Source: Clostridia bacterium
Lineage (GTDB): Bacteria; Bacillota; Clostridia; DUPQ01
DNA length: 16,938 nucleotides
NCBI GenBank assembly: GCA_030592085.1
Contig: JAUUZV010000028.1
Location: 1 to 16,938, forward strand
Reading direction: 5' to 3'
Part shown: positions 7,832 through 15,881 of the stretch, piece by piece
Layout of the letters: every line of letters begins with the position of its first letter
Numbering within the stretch: the stretch's first letter is position 1
Program-made: the position numbers and the translations under genes
The notes under the pieces: generated by a model
Database searches by the model: none
What the model saw: the letters and a program-made list of their open reading frames with translations, nothing else
What the model was told of the DNA's origin: nothing

Positions 7832-8525
7832 CATCCTGCCCATAGTACTTATTAGCTCCATGTTTTCTAAGGAAATGTTTATTAATCAAAAAATCATTTA
7901 TTCCTTTAACATTATCGTTTAATACATATGTGCGATATGCCATTTCAGCAATTGTTTCAAGAACTTTTGCATTTTTCACAGAATCAAATGCATCTTTACC
8001 CCAAGAAAATGGACCATGGTTTGCCACAAGAACTCCTGGTAATTCTCTTTCATCTAAGTTATTAAATCTCTCTACTATAATCTTACCAGTATTTTCTTCA
8101 TAATCAATTTCGATTTCTTCATTAGTTAGAGTACGTGTACAAGGTATTTCTCCTCTAAAATGATCAGCATGAGTTGTACCTAATGCCATAATAGGAACTT
8201 TAGCTTGTGAAAATGAAGTTGCCCATGATGAATGAGTGTGAGTAATACCACCAATTGTAAGAAAATTATTATATAAATACAGATGAGTAGGTGTATCACT
8301 TGAAGGATTAAGTTGTCCTTCAAGTTTTTCACCATCTAATGATACAACAACTAACTGTTCTATCTTTAGTTCTTCATAAGGGATTCCACTTGGTTTAATA
8401 ATCATAATCCCCTCATCTCTATCTACTGCACTTACATTACCCCAGGTAAAAGTTACTAAACCATATTTCTCTAATTGTTTATTAGCTTCTAGAACTTGTT
8501 TCTTTAATTTATATAATAAAGCCAT
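7824..8525 (-). CDS. araD: L-ribulose-5-phosphate 4-epimerase (AraD/UlaF/SgbE family)
   Basis: A 233-residue class II aldolase-fold enzyme. The family interconverts L-ribulose 5-phosphate and D-xylulose 5-phosphate by zinc-dependent retro-aldol chemistry, feeding the pentose phosphate pathway. Landmarks match E. coli AraD almost one for one: phosphate-binding GNVS at 29-32, PSG at 45-47 and SSD at 75-77, zinc ligands His96 and His98 in THTHSS, the signature GTTHADHFRGEIPCTR with Asp121, third zinc His170 in ANHGPF, and the C-terminal YYGQ. Length is normal. The start has AGGAG 5 bases upstream. It begins 14 bases after the mannosidase stop codon's 5' neighbour region (11 bases between genes) and overlaps the UroD-like gene by 8 bases. 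No arabinose isomerase or ribulokinase is present, so the physiological substrate here may be another sugar phosphate of the family. Confidence 0.93.
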   Translation of the reverse strand: MALLYKLKKQVLEANKQLEKYGLVTFTWGNVSAVDRDEGIMIIKPSGIPYEELKIEQLVVVSLDGEKLEGQLNPSSDTPTHLYLYNNFLTIGGITHTHSSWATSFSQAKVPIMALGTTHADHFRGEIPCTRTLTNEEIEIDYEENTGKIIVERFNNLDERELPGVLVANHGPFSWGKDAFDSVKNAKVLETIAEMAYRTYVLNDNVKGINDFLINKHFLRKHGANKYYGQDDE

Positions 8526-8536
8526 ACTTTCTCCTA

Positions 8537-11023
8537 TTACTTAATTGGTCGTTCTAATAAATCGCTATCTATTAATTTACCATCTTTAATCACATATGTT
8601 TTAATAGCAAATCCATTTAATGATAACGCTTCATTAACACCAAGTGGAATAGATATAATAGTAGTTTCCTTAGTAGTGTTTGTACTATTATATAACCTAA
8701 CTACATAATTTTCACCATTTTCACTTAACTTCAAAGTTTGTAGTAATATTGCTTGATTTGACAGAGTAATTATTGGATTTATGGTTTTACCCTCACCAGC
8801 TGGATAAGCTGTAATTACATAAGGTTTTTCATTATATGCCAACGCTATTTTATCTATCTTTTCTTTAATGATTGTTTCTTCACCAGCTAAAAGCATAAAT
8901 GAATATATTCTCTCACCTTGATCAATTCTTGGATAAATCCTATCATCAATCATCATAGGTTTAATACCTTTTGGATGTCCTGAATAACCAGGAGATCTAA
9001 CTAAACTAAGATTTATAGTTCCTTTTTGATAGAATGAACCATATAAACAATTATTAATAATGACAAAAGCTTTATTCTGATTACTATCAAAAGCTCCACA
9101 CCATTTCTGTGAGACACATTCAGTTCCATCTTCAAATAAACGCTCAAATCCATTTGCAGTCTGTCCTATATATGCAGCTTTTCTCATTGTAGTAGGAACA
9201 GATAATCGTAACATTTTTTCTTTTTCATTCCAATATACTCTAACTTTTACTTCTACATTTGTCCCACTTTTAGGAATCAGGTAAGAAATAATTGCAGCTG
9301 AATCACCATATTTAAAGTATGCATCAATTACCACTCTAGAATCACCATCTTCAATAACTCTAACAGCATCAAATTCGTTTCTAGTAATTTGCCCAAATTC
9401 TTTTGCTTCTTTTACAGTCATTAATCTAAAATGGTCTAATAAATCATTTATTTTAGGTGTTTCCATTGCCCATGCATCAGAGCTATCATTATAAATTGCT
9501 AATCTAAATGCTGATTTTTCTAAATAATTTTCACCATTCACCTTATAGAAATCAATTAGTCCTGTAAGTTTAGAAATCTTAATGTCTAATTCATTTGTTT
9601 TAATTGATATATTTCCATTTTTCACATACTGCTTAAATTTATAGTTAATTTTCTTTTTAGTAATAGGTGTTAGAGTTAAATCAAAACGATTCATGGAAGA
9701 TGGCTTTAATGTAGCTGTAAACACTACTTTTTTACGCCAATCCATGGCATGCAATCCTGAAGCTTCTCTTTCATTTTGACATGGAATTATTTTTCCATCT
9801 TGTTTAACTTTTGGAATTGAATAAACTTTAGACGAAACAAATTCATTCATATATTCACATTCAAATATACCTTCAATTTCATATGGATGAGGATTATAAG
9901 CAAAAATCGGTAGTATTCCATCTTCACCTTTGTCTTCTCCTCTTAATAACATATAAAATGCTTTTGTTTTAATTCTATTGGTTATTTCTAATCCATGTTC
10001 TAATTGTCTTAATGCATCTTCTTCAACTATTTGAATAGAAGAGCCTGGTAATATATCATGGAATTCACAGAACATTAAATCTTTTAATGCTTCTGTAGTT
10101 TGTTCTTTATCATAATCCATTACACCATTAGCACAGGCAGCACTCATCATTTTTTCTGTCATAAATAATTCATTTTCTAATAATCGGTGTTTTTGTTTTA
10201 ATCTTATTTGTGAAGTATAACAGCCAACTGCAAAAGGATTAAGTGATTTATCAAAACTTTTCAGTTGTTCATTAGATTTTAGGTTTGTAAAATAATCTTC
10301 AGGAGTAGAATGAATAACATCTATATCAGTATTTTCTTTTCTAAATTGTTGAATTGCTTCTAGGTCTTCTCTAGATGGTCCACCACCATGGTTTCCAATT
10401 CCCCATAAAACCATACACACTTCTTTATTAGGATATTCACGTATAAAATCATTAATCTTTTTAACAGATTTACCTTTTCCTGATAAATAATGATGAAATG
10501 ATCTAGAAGCAGTTACTTGAGAGTTATTAAACCCAACCCAGTTAAAGTCTTCTCCTGGAAGATCTTTTAAAACTTTTGATGGTCTAGAAAAAATGTACGA
10601 ATCAAACCCTGCATGATTCATAATCTGAATCATTCCCTTTGAATGACCAAATGAATCAAAGTTAATAGCAGTTTTTGGCTCAATTCCAAATTTCTTGATA
10701 AAATAATTTTTCCCATATAACATTTGTCTAGCTAGAGATTCTCCAGATGGCATTGTACAGTCTGGTTGTAGATACCAGCCACCCATAATATGCCATTTCC
10801 CTTTTTTAACTAATAATTGTATCTTCTCAAATAAAATAGGTTCAAATTCTTCTACCCATTCATATAAAACAGCTTCATTATGATTAAAAACAAAACCATC
10901 ATAGTTTTCACAAAAGTCTGCAGCTATTCTAAAGGTTGATAATGCTTCTCCAATACCTTCTTGACGTTGCCATAACCATACTGGGTCCAAGTGTGCATTA
11001 CATACTAAATGTATTTTTTTCAT
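8537..11023 (-). CDS. glycoside hydrolase family 38 alpha-mannosidase
   Basis: An 828-residue retaining alpha-mannosidase of the bacterial GH38 type, the group that includes MngB and streptococcal mannosidases. Catalytic-domain landmarks are the zinc-site motif HLDPVW (His11, Asp13), the nucleophile motif FDSFGHS (Asp123), GIGNHGGGPS near 208-217 and the EFHDILPGSS motif (His322, Asp323), followed by the helical and C-terminal beta domains. There is no signal peptide, so it acts in the cytoplasm on imported mannosides or mannosyl-glycerate-like compounds. The ATG at 11023 is chosen because AGAGGTG lies 5 bases upstream. An in-frame ATG at 11074 would add 17 residues, has no ribosome binding site and lies next to the promoter. 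It is the first gene of the minus-strand cluster. No transporter gene for its substrate is in the window. Confidence 0.94.
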   Translation of the reverse strand: MKKIHLVCNAHLDPVWLWQRQEGIGEALSTFRIAADFCENYDGFVFNHNEAVLYEWVEEFEPILFEKIQLLVKKGKWHIMGGWYLQPDCTMPSGESLARQMLYGKNYFIKKFGIEPKTAINFDSFGHSKGMIQIMNHAGFDSYIFSRPSKVLKDLPGEDFNWVGFNNSQVTASRSFHHYLSGKGKSVKKINDFIREYPNKEVCMVLWGIGNHGGGPSREDLEAIQQFRKENTDIDVIHSTPEDYFTNLKSNEQLKSFDKSLNPFAVGCYTSQIRLKQKHRLLENELFMTEKMMSAACANGVMDYDKEQTTEALKDLMFCEFHDILPGSSIQIVEEDALRQLEHGLEITNRIKTKAFYMLLRGEDKGEDGILPIFAYNPHPYEIEGIFECEYMNEFVSSKVYSIPKVKQDGKIIPCQNEREASGLHAMDWRKKVVFTATLKPSSMNRFDLTLTPITKKKINYKFKQYVKNGNISIKTNELDIKISKLTGLIDFYKVNGENYLEKSAFRLAIYNDSSDAWAMETPKINDLLDHFRLMTVKEAKEFGQITRNEFDAVRVIEDGDSRVVIDAYFKYGDSAAIISYLIPKSGTNVEVKVRVYWNEKEKMLRLSVPTTMRKAAYIGQTANGFERLFEDGTECVSQKWCGAFDSNQNKAFVIINNCLYGSFYQKGTINLSLVRSPGYSGHPKGIKPMMIDDRIYPRIDQGERIYSFMLLAGEETIIKEKIDKIALAYNEKPYVITAYPAGEGKTINPIITLSNQAILLQTLKLSENGENYVVRLYNSTNTTKETTIISIPLGVNEALSLNGFAIKTYVIKDGKLIDSDLLERPIK

Positions 11024-11062
11024 TTTTTCACCTCTTGTTTTCCAATGAATTTTTACAAATGC

Positions 11063-11071
11063 ATTATACCA
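11063..11071 (-). promoter_or_regulatory. extended -10 promoter for the mannosidase cluster
   Basis: The minus strand carries TGGTATAAT at 11071-11063, a consensus TATAAT with the extended TG element. It lies about 40 bases before the mannosidase ATG, which fits a short leader carrying the AGAGGTG ribosome binding site. The -35 region is poor (TTCCTTGG around 11085-11092), as is often tolerated with an extended -10. It probably drives the mannosidase, epimerase and UroD-like genes, and possibly the two radical-enzyme genes as well. Confidence 0.6.
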
Positions 11072-11143
11072 CATTATTTTTTTACCAAGGAACTTTTTTT
11101 CTTTTTATACGTTTAATATATATATACTTTTTTGTTCTTGCTT

Positions 11144-11207
11144 TTGACATGGCAGAAAGATAAAAGTTTTGATATAATACCCTTATACTTTCAAAAATTT
11201 CAAGGAG
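11144..11207 (+). promoter_or_regulatory. promoter region and ribosome binding site of the motor-like cassette
   Basis: The plus strand has a perfect TATAAT at 11173-11178 and a strong AAGGAG at 11202-11207, 7 bases before the ATG. A perfect TTGACA is at 11144-11149, but it is 23 bases from the TATAAT, beyond normal sigma-A spacing. At 17 bases only TGGCAG is found. The -10 is therefore convincing and the -35 is not; an activator or spacing-altering regulator is possible. Alternating TA and T-rich tracts lie upstream (about 11093-11130), between the two divergent promoters. The divergent gap is 191 bases. Confidence 0.5.
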
Positions 11208-11214
11208 TAATTTT

Positions 11215-12681
11215 ATGAACAATAATCTAATATTTGAACTATTAAGAAACATCGATATATCTGGTAAAATCATTATTTATATCATATTAGGTGTCTTTAT
11301 CGCTGCCCTGATTATTAATGTTATAATCAAAATAAAATACATGTCTATTCGCAAGCAACTTGCCAGTAGACAACAAAGGCGAGCTGGTGTATTTAAAAAT
11401 GAATTTCTAAATAAGATTGTACAAGAATACAAAGCTGCTGCTAGTAGTAGTTATAGCGAAGTAAATACTCAAGCAACTATTGAAAAAAGTTTTACGGATC
11501 ATATGTATTACTATCAGATAGGTGAAAATTTTGTATCAAAAAGCATATCTACACTAATAGTTCTTGGTCTATTAGGAACATTTATTGGTTTAACTATTTC
11601 AGTTTCAGAATTAGTTGATTTACTAATGAGCGGTTCTACATCTGCAGCAGGGCTTGACTTAACAAATCTATTGTCAAACTTAGCTAAAGCTGCTAACGGA
11701 ATGGGTACAGCCTTTATCACAAGTCTATTCGGAATATTCTTCTCTATTATTATGAATATTTTACTAGTTGTGGTTAATGGCTCTGATGAGAAAGAACGAC
11801 TTATGGTTAGTATTGAAGAATACTTAGACAATACTATTGCCATATTAATTTCTAAAGATAAAGAAACAGAATATACTATGTTAAATAGTATTTTACGTGA
11901 CACATTTATTGAATTTGGTGAAAAAATTGAAAACTCACTAAAAGATACTGTAAATGAATTTGGTAATAAATTAACTAATGTTGTAATGGATGTTTCAGTA
12001 TCTTCTAAAGTATTAGATAATACTGTTGATCGATTTGATGCTAGTTTGCAAGATTTTGCCAACAATATGAAAGACTTTTCAAGTTTCAATACTAATTTAA
12101 GTAATAATATTGAAAAAATGGATGTTAGTTTTATAAAAATGGCACAGTCACTATCTGACTCATCAAGTCTAATTGAAAACAACTTTAACGCCATACAAAC
12201 TTTCTCTGAAGATGTAAAATCAGCAGCTACTGAAATGTCTTCATTAAATCAAAAAGTAGTTACTGATATGCAGTCACTTGTCTCTCAAGTAGATAAATCA
12301 GTTAATGCTGTTAATACTCTTAGCTTATTATTAAAAGAGAGTTCTGAAACTAATACAAAAACTGTAGCAGATATTCAAGAAACCTTTAGCAAGTCTTTAA
12401 TTGAAGTTAATAAAGCTATTGCTGATATGGCTAGATCAACTGGTGAAACTTATTCTAAAATTATGTTGGATAGTTCTAAGAGTATATCCAAAGAACTAAA
12501 TCAAGGAATTTCAAAAGCCATGAAAGACTTAGAAAAAATTGTCATCTCCTTTGATGATAATCAGAAGATAATGGCCAAAACAATAACTAGTTTACCTGAA
12601 CAAACACTGACCTATAATAAGTCAGCTACAGGAGAAATCAATAAGAAATTAGACGATATTAAGCAAGCGCTTACTGACTGA
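11215..12681 (+). CDS. TolQ/ExbB/ZorA-like proton-channel protein with long cytoplasmic helical tail
   Basis: A 488-residue membrane protein of the MotA/TolQ/ExbB/ZorA ion-driven motor superfamily, which forms a pentameric channel around a MotB-like dimer and converts ion flow into movement. Three membrane helices are visible: about 18-40, 112-136 (LGLLGTFIGLT) and 165-188 (GMGTAFITSLFGIFFS). The glycine/threonine-rich second and third helices are the superfamily signature. Three rather than four helices and an extended C-terminus (about 190-488, Ser/Asn/Lys-rich, heptad-like hydrophobic spacing, very few aromatics) match ZorA-like members better than flagellar MotA. The tail would form a long helical or coiled-coil bundle in the cytoplasm. 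It is first in a three-gene operon, 17 bases before the stator gene. ZorA is the nearest named relative I can suggest; assignment to true Zorya is not supported because zorC, zorD and zorE are absent. Confidence 0.82.
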   Translation: MNNNLIFELLRNIDISGKIIIYIILGVFIAALIINVIIKIKYMSIRKQLASRQQRRAGVFKNEFLNKIVQEYKAAASSSYSEVNTQATIEKSFTDHMYYYQIGENFVSKSISTLIVLGLLGTFIGLTISVSELVDLLMSGSTSAAGLDLTNLLSNLAKAANGMGTAFITSLFGIFFSIIMNILLVVVNGSDEKERLMVSIEEYLDNTIAILISKDKETEYTMLNSILRDTFIEFGEKIENSLKDTVNEFGNKLTNVVMDVSVSSKVLDNTVDRFDASLQDFANNMKDFSSFNTNLSNNIEKMDVSFIKMAQSLSDSSSLIENNFNAIQTFSEDVKSAATEMSSLNQKVVTDMQSLVSQVDKSVNAVNTLSLLLKESSETNTKTVADIQETFSKSLIEVNKAIADMARSTGETYSKIMLDSSKSISKELNQGISKAMKDLEKIVISFDDNQKIMAKTITSLPEQTLTYNKSATGEINKKLDDIKQALTD

Positions 12682-12698
12682 TTACGAGGAGAAGCAAT

Positions 12699-13688
12699 TT
12701 GAGAAAACGATATAGTAGAAATATAAATAATAGAAAACAGGAAGATAACTTTTGGCCATCTTTTGCTGATGTTATGTCAACAGTGGCATTAGTGTTACTT
12801 TTTCTTGTAATGATAGTATTTATTAAGAATATTATTATTTCAATCAATTTAGAAGATGAAAAAGTTGCCTTAAACGCTACTCAATTAGAGCTTGAAAATA
12901 AGATTGTAATTCTTACTAAAACTGAAGAAGAATTGGAGAATTTAGATAAGTTAAGTATTTTGCTAAATGAACAATTAGCATCACTAGATGATCAGTTAAC
13001 AAATGCTGAAAAAGAAAAAAATGCGATGGATCAAATAATACTAATTTTGGCTGATACTCAAACTCAACTAGAAAATATTATAGCTATAAATTCTGTTGAA
13101 CTAAATGATTTACGAATAAAATTGCAAAGTATTTCAGTCTTGCAAGCAAGCATCTTTGAAACTGTACAAAAATCCATTGAGAGTACTCTTGGTGAATATA
13201 ATGACCAAGGGGAAAAAATGGTTGTAATTGGAGATAATGCTAACCTATATATTACAGCTAGCTTAGTGTTTGATACAGGATCTGCTGATATAAAATCTGC
13301 AGGTAAAGCTCTTCTAACTCAATTAGCAGTTGCTTTTGAAGTTATTTTAAATGATAGTGAAGTTAGAGACTATATAGACTCTATCTCAGTTGAAGGACAT
13401 ACTGACTCACAAGGCTCTGTGTCCTTTAATCGTGAACTTTCATCAGAACGTGCAACAAATGTACTTAACTATATTATGTACGCTAATCCTGATTTAGAGA
13501 CTAAATATGGTAGTTACTTTGCAGCTACTGGTTTTTCTGAGTTAAGACCAATATCCAGCAATGAAACAAATGAAGGAATGGCAGATAATAGACGTATTGA
13601 ATTCTCTATAAAAGTAAAAGATGATAATGTGCAAAAAATTATTGAAGAATATTTAAATAGTACACCTGGAATTGGAGGAAATAATTAG
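12699..13688 (+). CDS. MotB/ZorB-like stator with OmpA-type peptidoglycan-binding domain
   Basis: A 329-residue single-pass membrane protein, the expected partner of the preceding channel. It starts at TTG with AGGAG 7 bases upstream. A short basic cytoplasmic end leads to FWPSFADVMSTV and a membrane helix at about 22-47. Asp24 matches the proton-binding Asp of MotB/ZorB. Residues about 52-165 form a Leu/Glu/Lys/Gln-rich coiled coil, a longer stalk than in compact ZorB proteins. Residues about 185-310 are an OmpA-like domain with VFDTGSADI, GHTDSQGS (Asp236), NRELSSERATNVL (Asn244, Arg251) and NRRIEF, the residues that grip the peptidoglycan peptide. It should anchor the complex to the cell wall outside the membrane. 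The stop shares one base with the next gene's GTG. Confidence 0.88.
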   Translation: MRKRYSRNINNRKQEDNFWPSFADVMSTVALVLLFLVMIVFIKNIIISINLEDEKVALNATQLELENKIVILTKTEEELENLDKLSILLNEQLASLDDQLTNAEKEKNAMDQIILILADTQTQLENIIAINSVELNDLRIKLQSISVLQASIFETVQKSIESTLGEYNDQGEKMVVIGDNANLYITASLVFDTGSADIKSAGKALLTQLAVAFEVILNDSEVRDYIDSISVEGHTDSQGSVSFNRELSSERATNVLNYIMYANPDLETKYGSYFAATGFSELRPISSNETNEGMADNRRIEFSIKVKDDNVQKIIEEYLNSTPGIGGNN

Positions 13689-14596
13689 TGAGTAAAAATA
13701 GTACCATAAGTGAATTACAGTCACACTATGCTTTTTCCTACCTTTCATTAAAAGATGGAGATTATAAGAGAGCTATTAGAGGATTTAATTATTCACTAAA
13801 AAATAATGTTGAAGTTGAAAAATCCGTAATTGGTTTGATTTGTGCTTATTCATGTTCTGGAAAATATCAAAAGGCTATTACTATTTTTGAAAAGCATGAA
13901 CATTTGCTTATTTTAAATAAAAGCTATAGGCATATGTTAATTCATGATTTATCCTTCTTATTATACAATGATCAAACTGCTTTACATAAATTACGTGATG
14001 GATATTTTTCTTCATTTTTTCTAGGCCTATCCATGAAACGAACATTAGAAGAATATGAGTTAGATAAAGCTAATGTATTAGCAATTATTTTCCTATCATA
14101 TTGGTATTTTGTAACAGGAAGACGACCAAACGGTGCAAATGAAATTTTAAAAACTTGTTTATTCTTCCCTACCCTTGATAAAGATTTTAGATGGAAACTA
14201 TTAAGGAGAATGGCAATTACTAATAAGGAATTACTAAATGATACCCAGATTGCATCAAAATTTTCTTCAATACCAAAATCAATTGATTCCCCTGAATATG
14301 TTAATCAATTAATTTTATCATCACTGTTTTCAAAAGATTTATTAAGTGCTCAAGAACGAATTGTTCAAGGAAAAGAATTAGATCAATCATTTTCTAATGA
14401 AGTAATGTGGAATTATATAAAGTTAACAGTTGATTTAAACGCAATTGATGAAACTACTGTTTTTTTTGCAAGAGCATTACTTAATAGTGGTTGGATAGAC
14501 TCTTATGTCTCAACTTCTATTTCATTTGGTTATAAAAACAAATCACCTTACTCAACAAAAAAGGATATTGAAAAGCTACAAATGTTTGGCTTATGA
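13688..14596 (+). CDS. TPR-like cytoplasmic protein, third gene of the motor-like cassette
   Basis: A 302-residue protein I do not recognise as a named family. Residues about 12-72 read as two tetratricopeptide-like helix pairs (HYAFSYLSLKDGDYKRAIRGF, shortened here as HYAFSYL...AIRGF, and AYSCSGKYQKAITIFEK). The rest is helical and rich in aromatic residues, with further possible degenerate repeats. There is no signal peptide or clear membrane helix, so it is probably cytoplasmic. It starts at GTG with GGAGG 9 bases upstream, and its first base is the last base of the stator stop, a strong sign of coupling. A scaffold or adaptor binding the cytoplasmic tail of the channel protein is a reasonable inference from position and fold only. 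Its last 6 bases overlap the end of the convergent amidohydrolase gene. Confidence 0.75.
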   Translation: MSKNSTISELQSHYAFSYLSLKDGDYKRAIRGFNYSLKNNVEVEKSVIGLICAYSCSGKYQKAITIFEKHEHLLILNKSYRHMLIHDLSFLLYNDQTALHKLRDGYFSSFFLGLSMKRTLEEYELDKANVLAIIFLSYWYFVTGRRPNGANEILKTCLFFPTLDKDFRWKLLRRMAITNKELLNDTQIASKFSSIPKSIDSPEYVNQLILSSLFSKDLLSAQERIVQGKELDQSFSNEVMWNYIKLTVDLNAIDETTVFFARALLNSGWIDSYVSTSISFGYKNKSPYSTKKDIEKLQMFGL

Positions 14597-15877
14597 TTCT
14601 TTATTAATCCATTCATGAATATATTTTTTAATTGTTAAAGCAGGTTTAAATTGTGATAAAATTGATTTCACTTCATCTTGCGAGGAAAGCATGTCTAATG
14701 CAGTTAGAGCAATTAGTTTAGCAGGTATAATATATGCCATTTCTTCATCAACAATCTTAAAATCATAGCTATGAAAACCACCACTAAATCCACTAAATCC
14801 AATTTGTATTACTGGTTTGATTGCTGAGACATCTCCTAAATCATCTGAAGCATATGTTTCTAATCCACTAAATACATTTTTTTCTTCTACAAGTTCTTTA
14901 GCATTTTTTAATATAAATTTTGCTAAAGGGCTATAATAATTACTTGGTAAATAACCAGGTATATCTGTTATTTCACACTCGCATCCTAATGCTTTTGCAC
15001 AGTGAACAAAGGCATTATTAATTTTTTTGTTAGCATCAAAAATCGCCTCTATTTTAGCAGCTCTTACATATGTTTCAATAATAACTTCATCAGGTACAGT
15101 ATTAACTACTACACCTCCCTTTTTAATAATAGGATGAAAGCGTACATGATGATCATCTTGAAAAGTCTCTCTTAATAAACCTACAGCACTTATTGCCAGA
15201 GTTGCAGCATTTAAGGCATTTCTACCTAAATGCGGATATGCTCCTGAATGAGCACTTTTCCCTTTAAATATTGCAGTTTTCGCAAGAAAACCATTTGTAG
15301 ATACATCAGTTTCAATAGCACGACCTTTAAGGCTATTGCCATGTGATGACAAAATCAAATCCACATCATCTAACAATCCTTCTAATATTAAATTTTGTTT
15401 TCCAGAAAATGCTTTTATCTTTTTTTCTTTTATTAAATTTAATCTATATTCAAAGTCCAAAAACTCCTCAGCTGGTGCTGTGATTAGTGAAATTTTCCCA
15501 TCAAATGAATCTAGTAAACCACTTAAAGCAAAAGTTTTAAAAACTCCAGCCATAATTGCCATTTGAGCATTGTGTCCACAAGAATGTGCAGCATTATCTT
15601 TTTTACTTGCCAATGGATGATTTATTGTTGGTAATCCATCTAAATCACAAAGCAAACCAATATGTAAACCTTTTCCACTACCTATTGTGGCTTTCATTCC
15701 AGTAATAGCATACTCTTTAAATTCATCTAATTTTATGTCACCTAAAAAATCAATAATAGCTTTTTTTGTATTTAACTCTTTATATCCTAACTCAGGATTA
15801 TTCATAACATGGTTACCAAAATTAATTATATTCTTTTTCTCTTTTTCTATTAAATTTAATATGATATTTTTACTCAT
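14591..15877 (-). CDS. M20 family amidohydrolase (M20D, AbgA/IAA-amino acid hydrolase-like)
   Basis: A 428-residue metal-dependent hydrolase that cleaves amide bonds of N-acyl or aminobenzoyl amino acids or small peptides. The metal ligands of the M20D group are in place: Cys100 and His102 in HSCGHNAQMA, the Glu pair in APAEEF (137-138), His179 in SSHGN and His369 in GGFHSYDF. The dimerisation insert occupies about 192-305 (FKGKSAHSGAYPHLGRNALNA region). There is no signal peptide, so it is cytoplasmic. The start has AGAGGTG 5 bases upstream and lies 4 bases after the preceding stop on this strand. The closest functional guess is an AbgA/AbgB-type p-aminobenzoyl-glutamate or acyl-amino-acid hydrolase; the exact substrate cannot be told. 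The 3' end overlaps the convergent TPR-like gene by 6 bases. Confidence 0.9.
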   Translation of the reverse strand: MSKNIILNLIEKEKKNIINFGNHVMNNPELGYKELNTKKAIIDFLGDIKLDEFKEYAITGMKATIGSGKGLHIGLLCDLDGLPTINHPLASKKDNAAHSCGHNAQMAIMAGVFKTFALSGLLDSFDGKISLITAPAEEFLDFEYRLNLIKEKKIKAFSGKQNLILEGLLDDVDLILSSHGNSLKGRAIETDVSTNGFLAKTAIFKGKSAHSGAYPHLGRNALNAATLAISAVGLLRETFQDDHHVRFHPIIKKGGVVVNTVPDEVIIETYVRAAKIEAIFDANKKINNAFVHCAKALGCECEITDIPGYLPSNYYSPLAKFILKNAKELVEEKNVFSGLETYASDDLGDVSAIKPVIQIGFSGFSGGFHSYDFKIVDEEMAYIIPAKLIALTALDMLSSQDEVKSILSQFKPALTIKKYIHEWINKES

Positions 15878-15881
15878 CTTT

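Noticed and set aside
8537..11074. Longer mannosidase start at 11074
   Set aside because: The added 17 residues do not belong to the family, have no ribosome binding site and begin just downstream of the promoter; the ATG at 11023 has a strong AGAGGTG.
10936..11273. Small open frames across the divergent promoter region on both strands
   Set aside because: They overlap the start of the mannosidase gene, the start of the channel gene and both promoters, and have no ribosome binding sites or conserved features.
11514..12194. 226-residue open frame on the minus strand inside the channel gene
   Set aside because: Antisense shadow of a low-complexity coding tail; hydrophobic repetitive translation, no ribosome binding site and no recognisable domain. 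Similar antisense or out-of-frame open frames at 280-516, 535-768, 2080-2346, 2589-2789, 4140-4373, 7077-7274, 15336-15566 and 15687-15917 are rejected for the same reasons.
11215..14596. Calling the cassette a Zorya defence system or flagellar MotAB
   Set aside because: ZorC, ZorD and ZorE are missing and no flagellar genes are present. The channel has three rather than four membrane helices. Only a superfamily-level call is supported.
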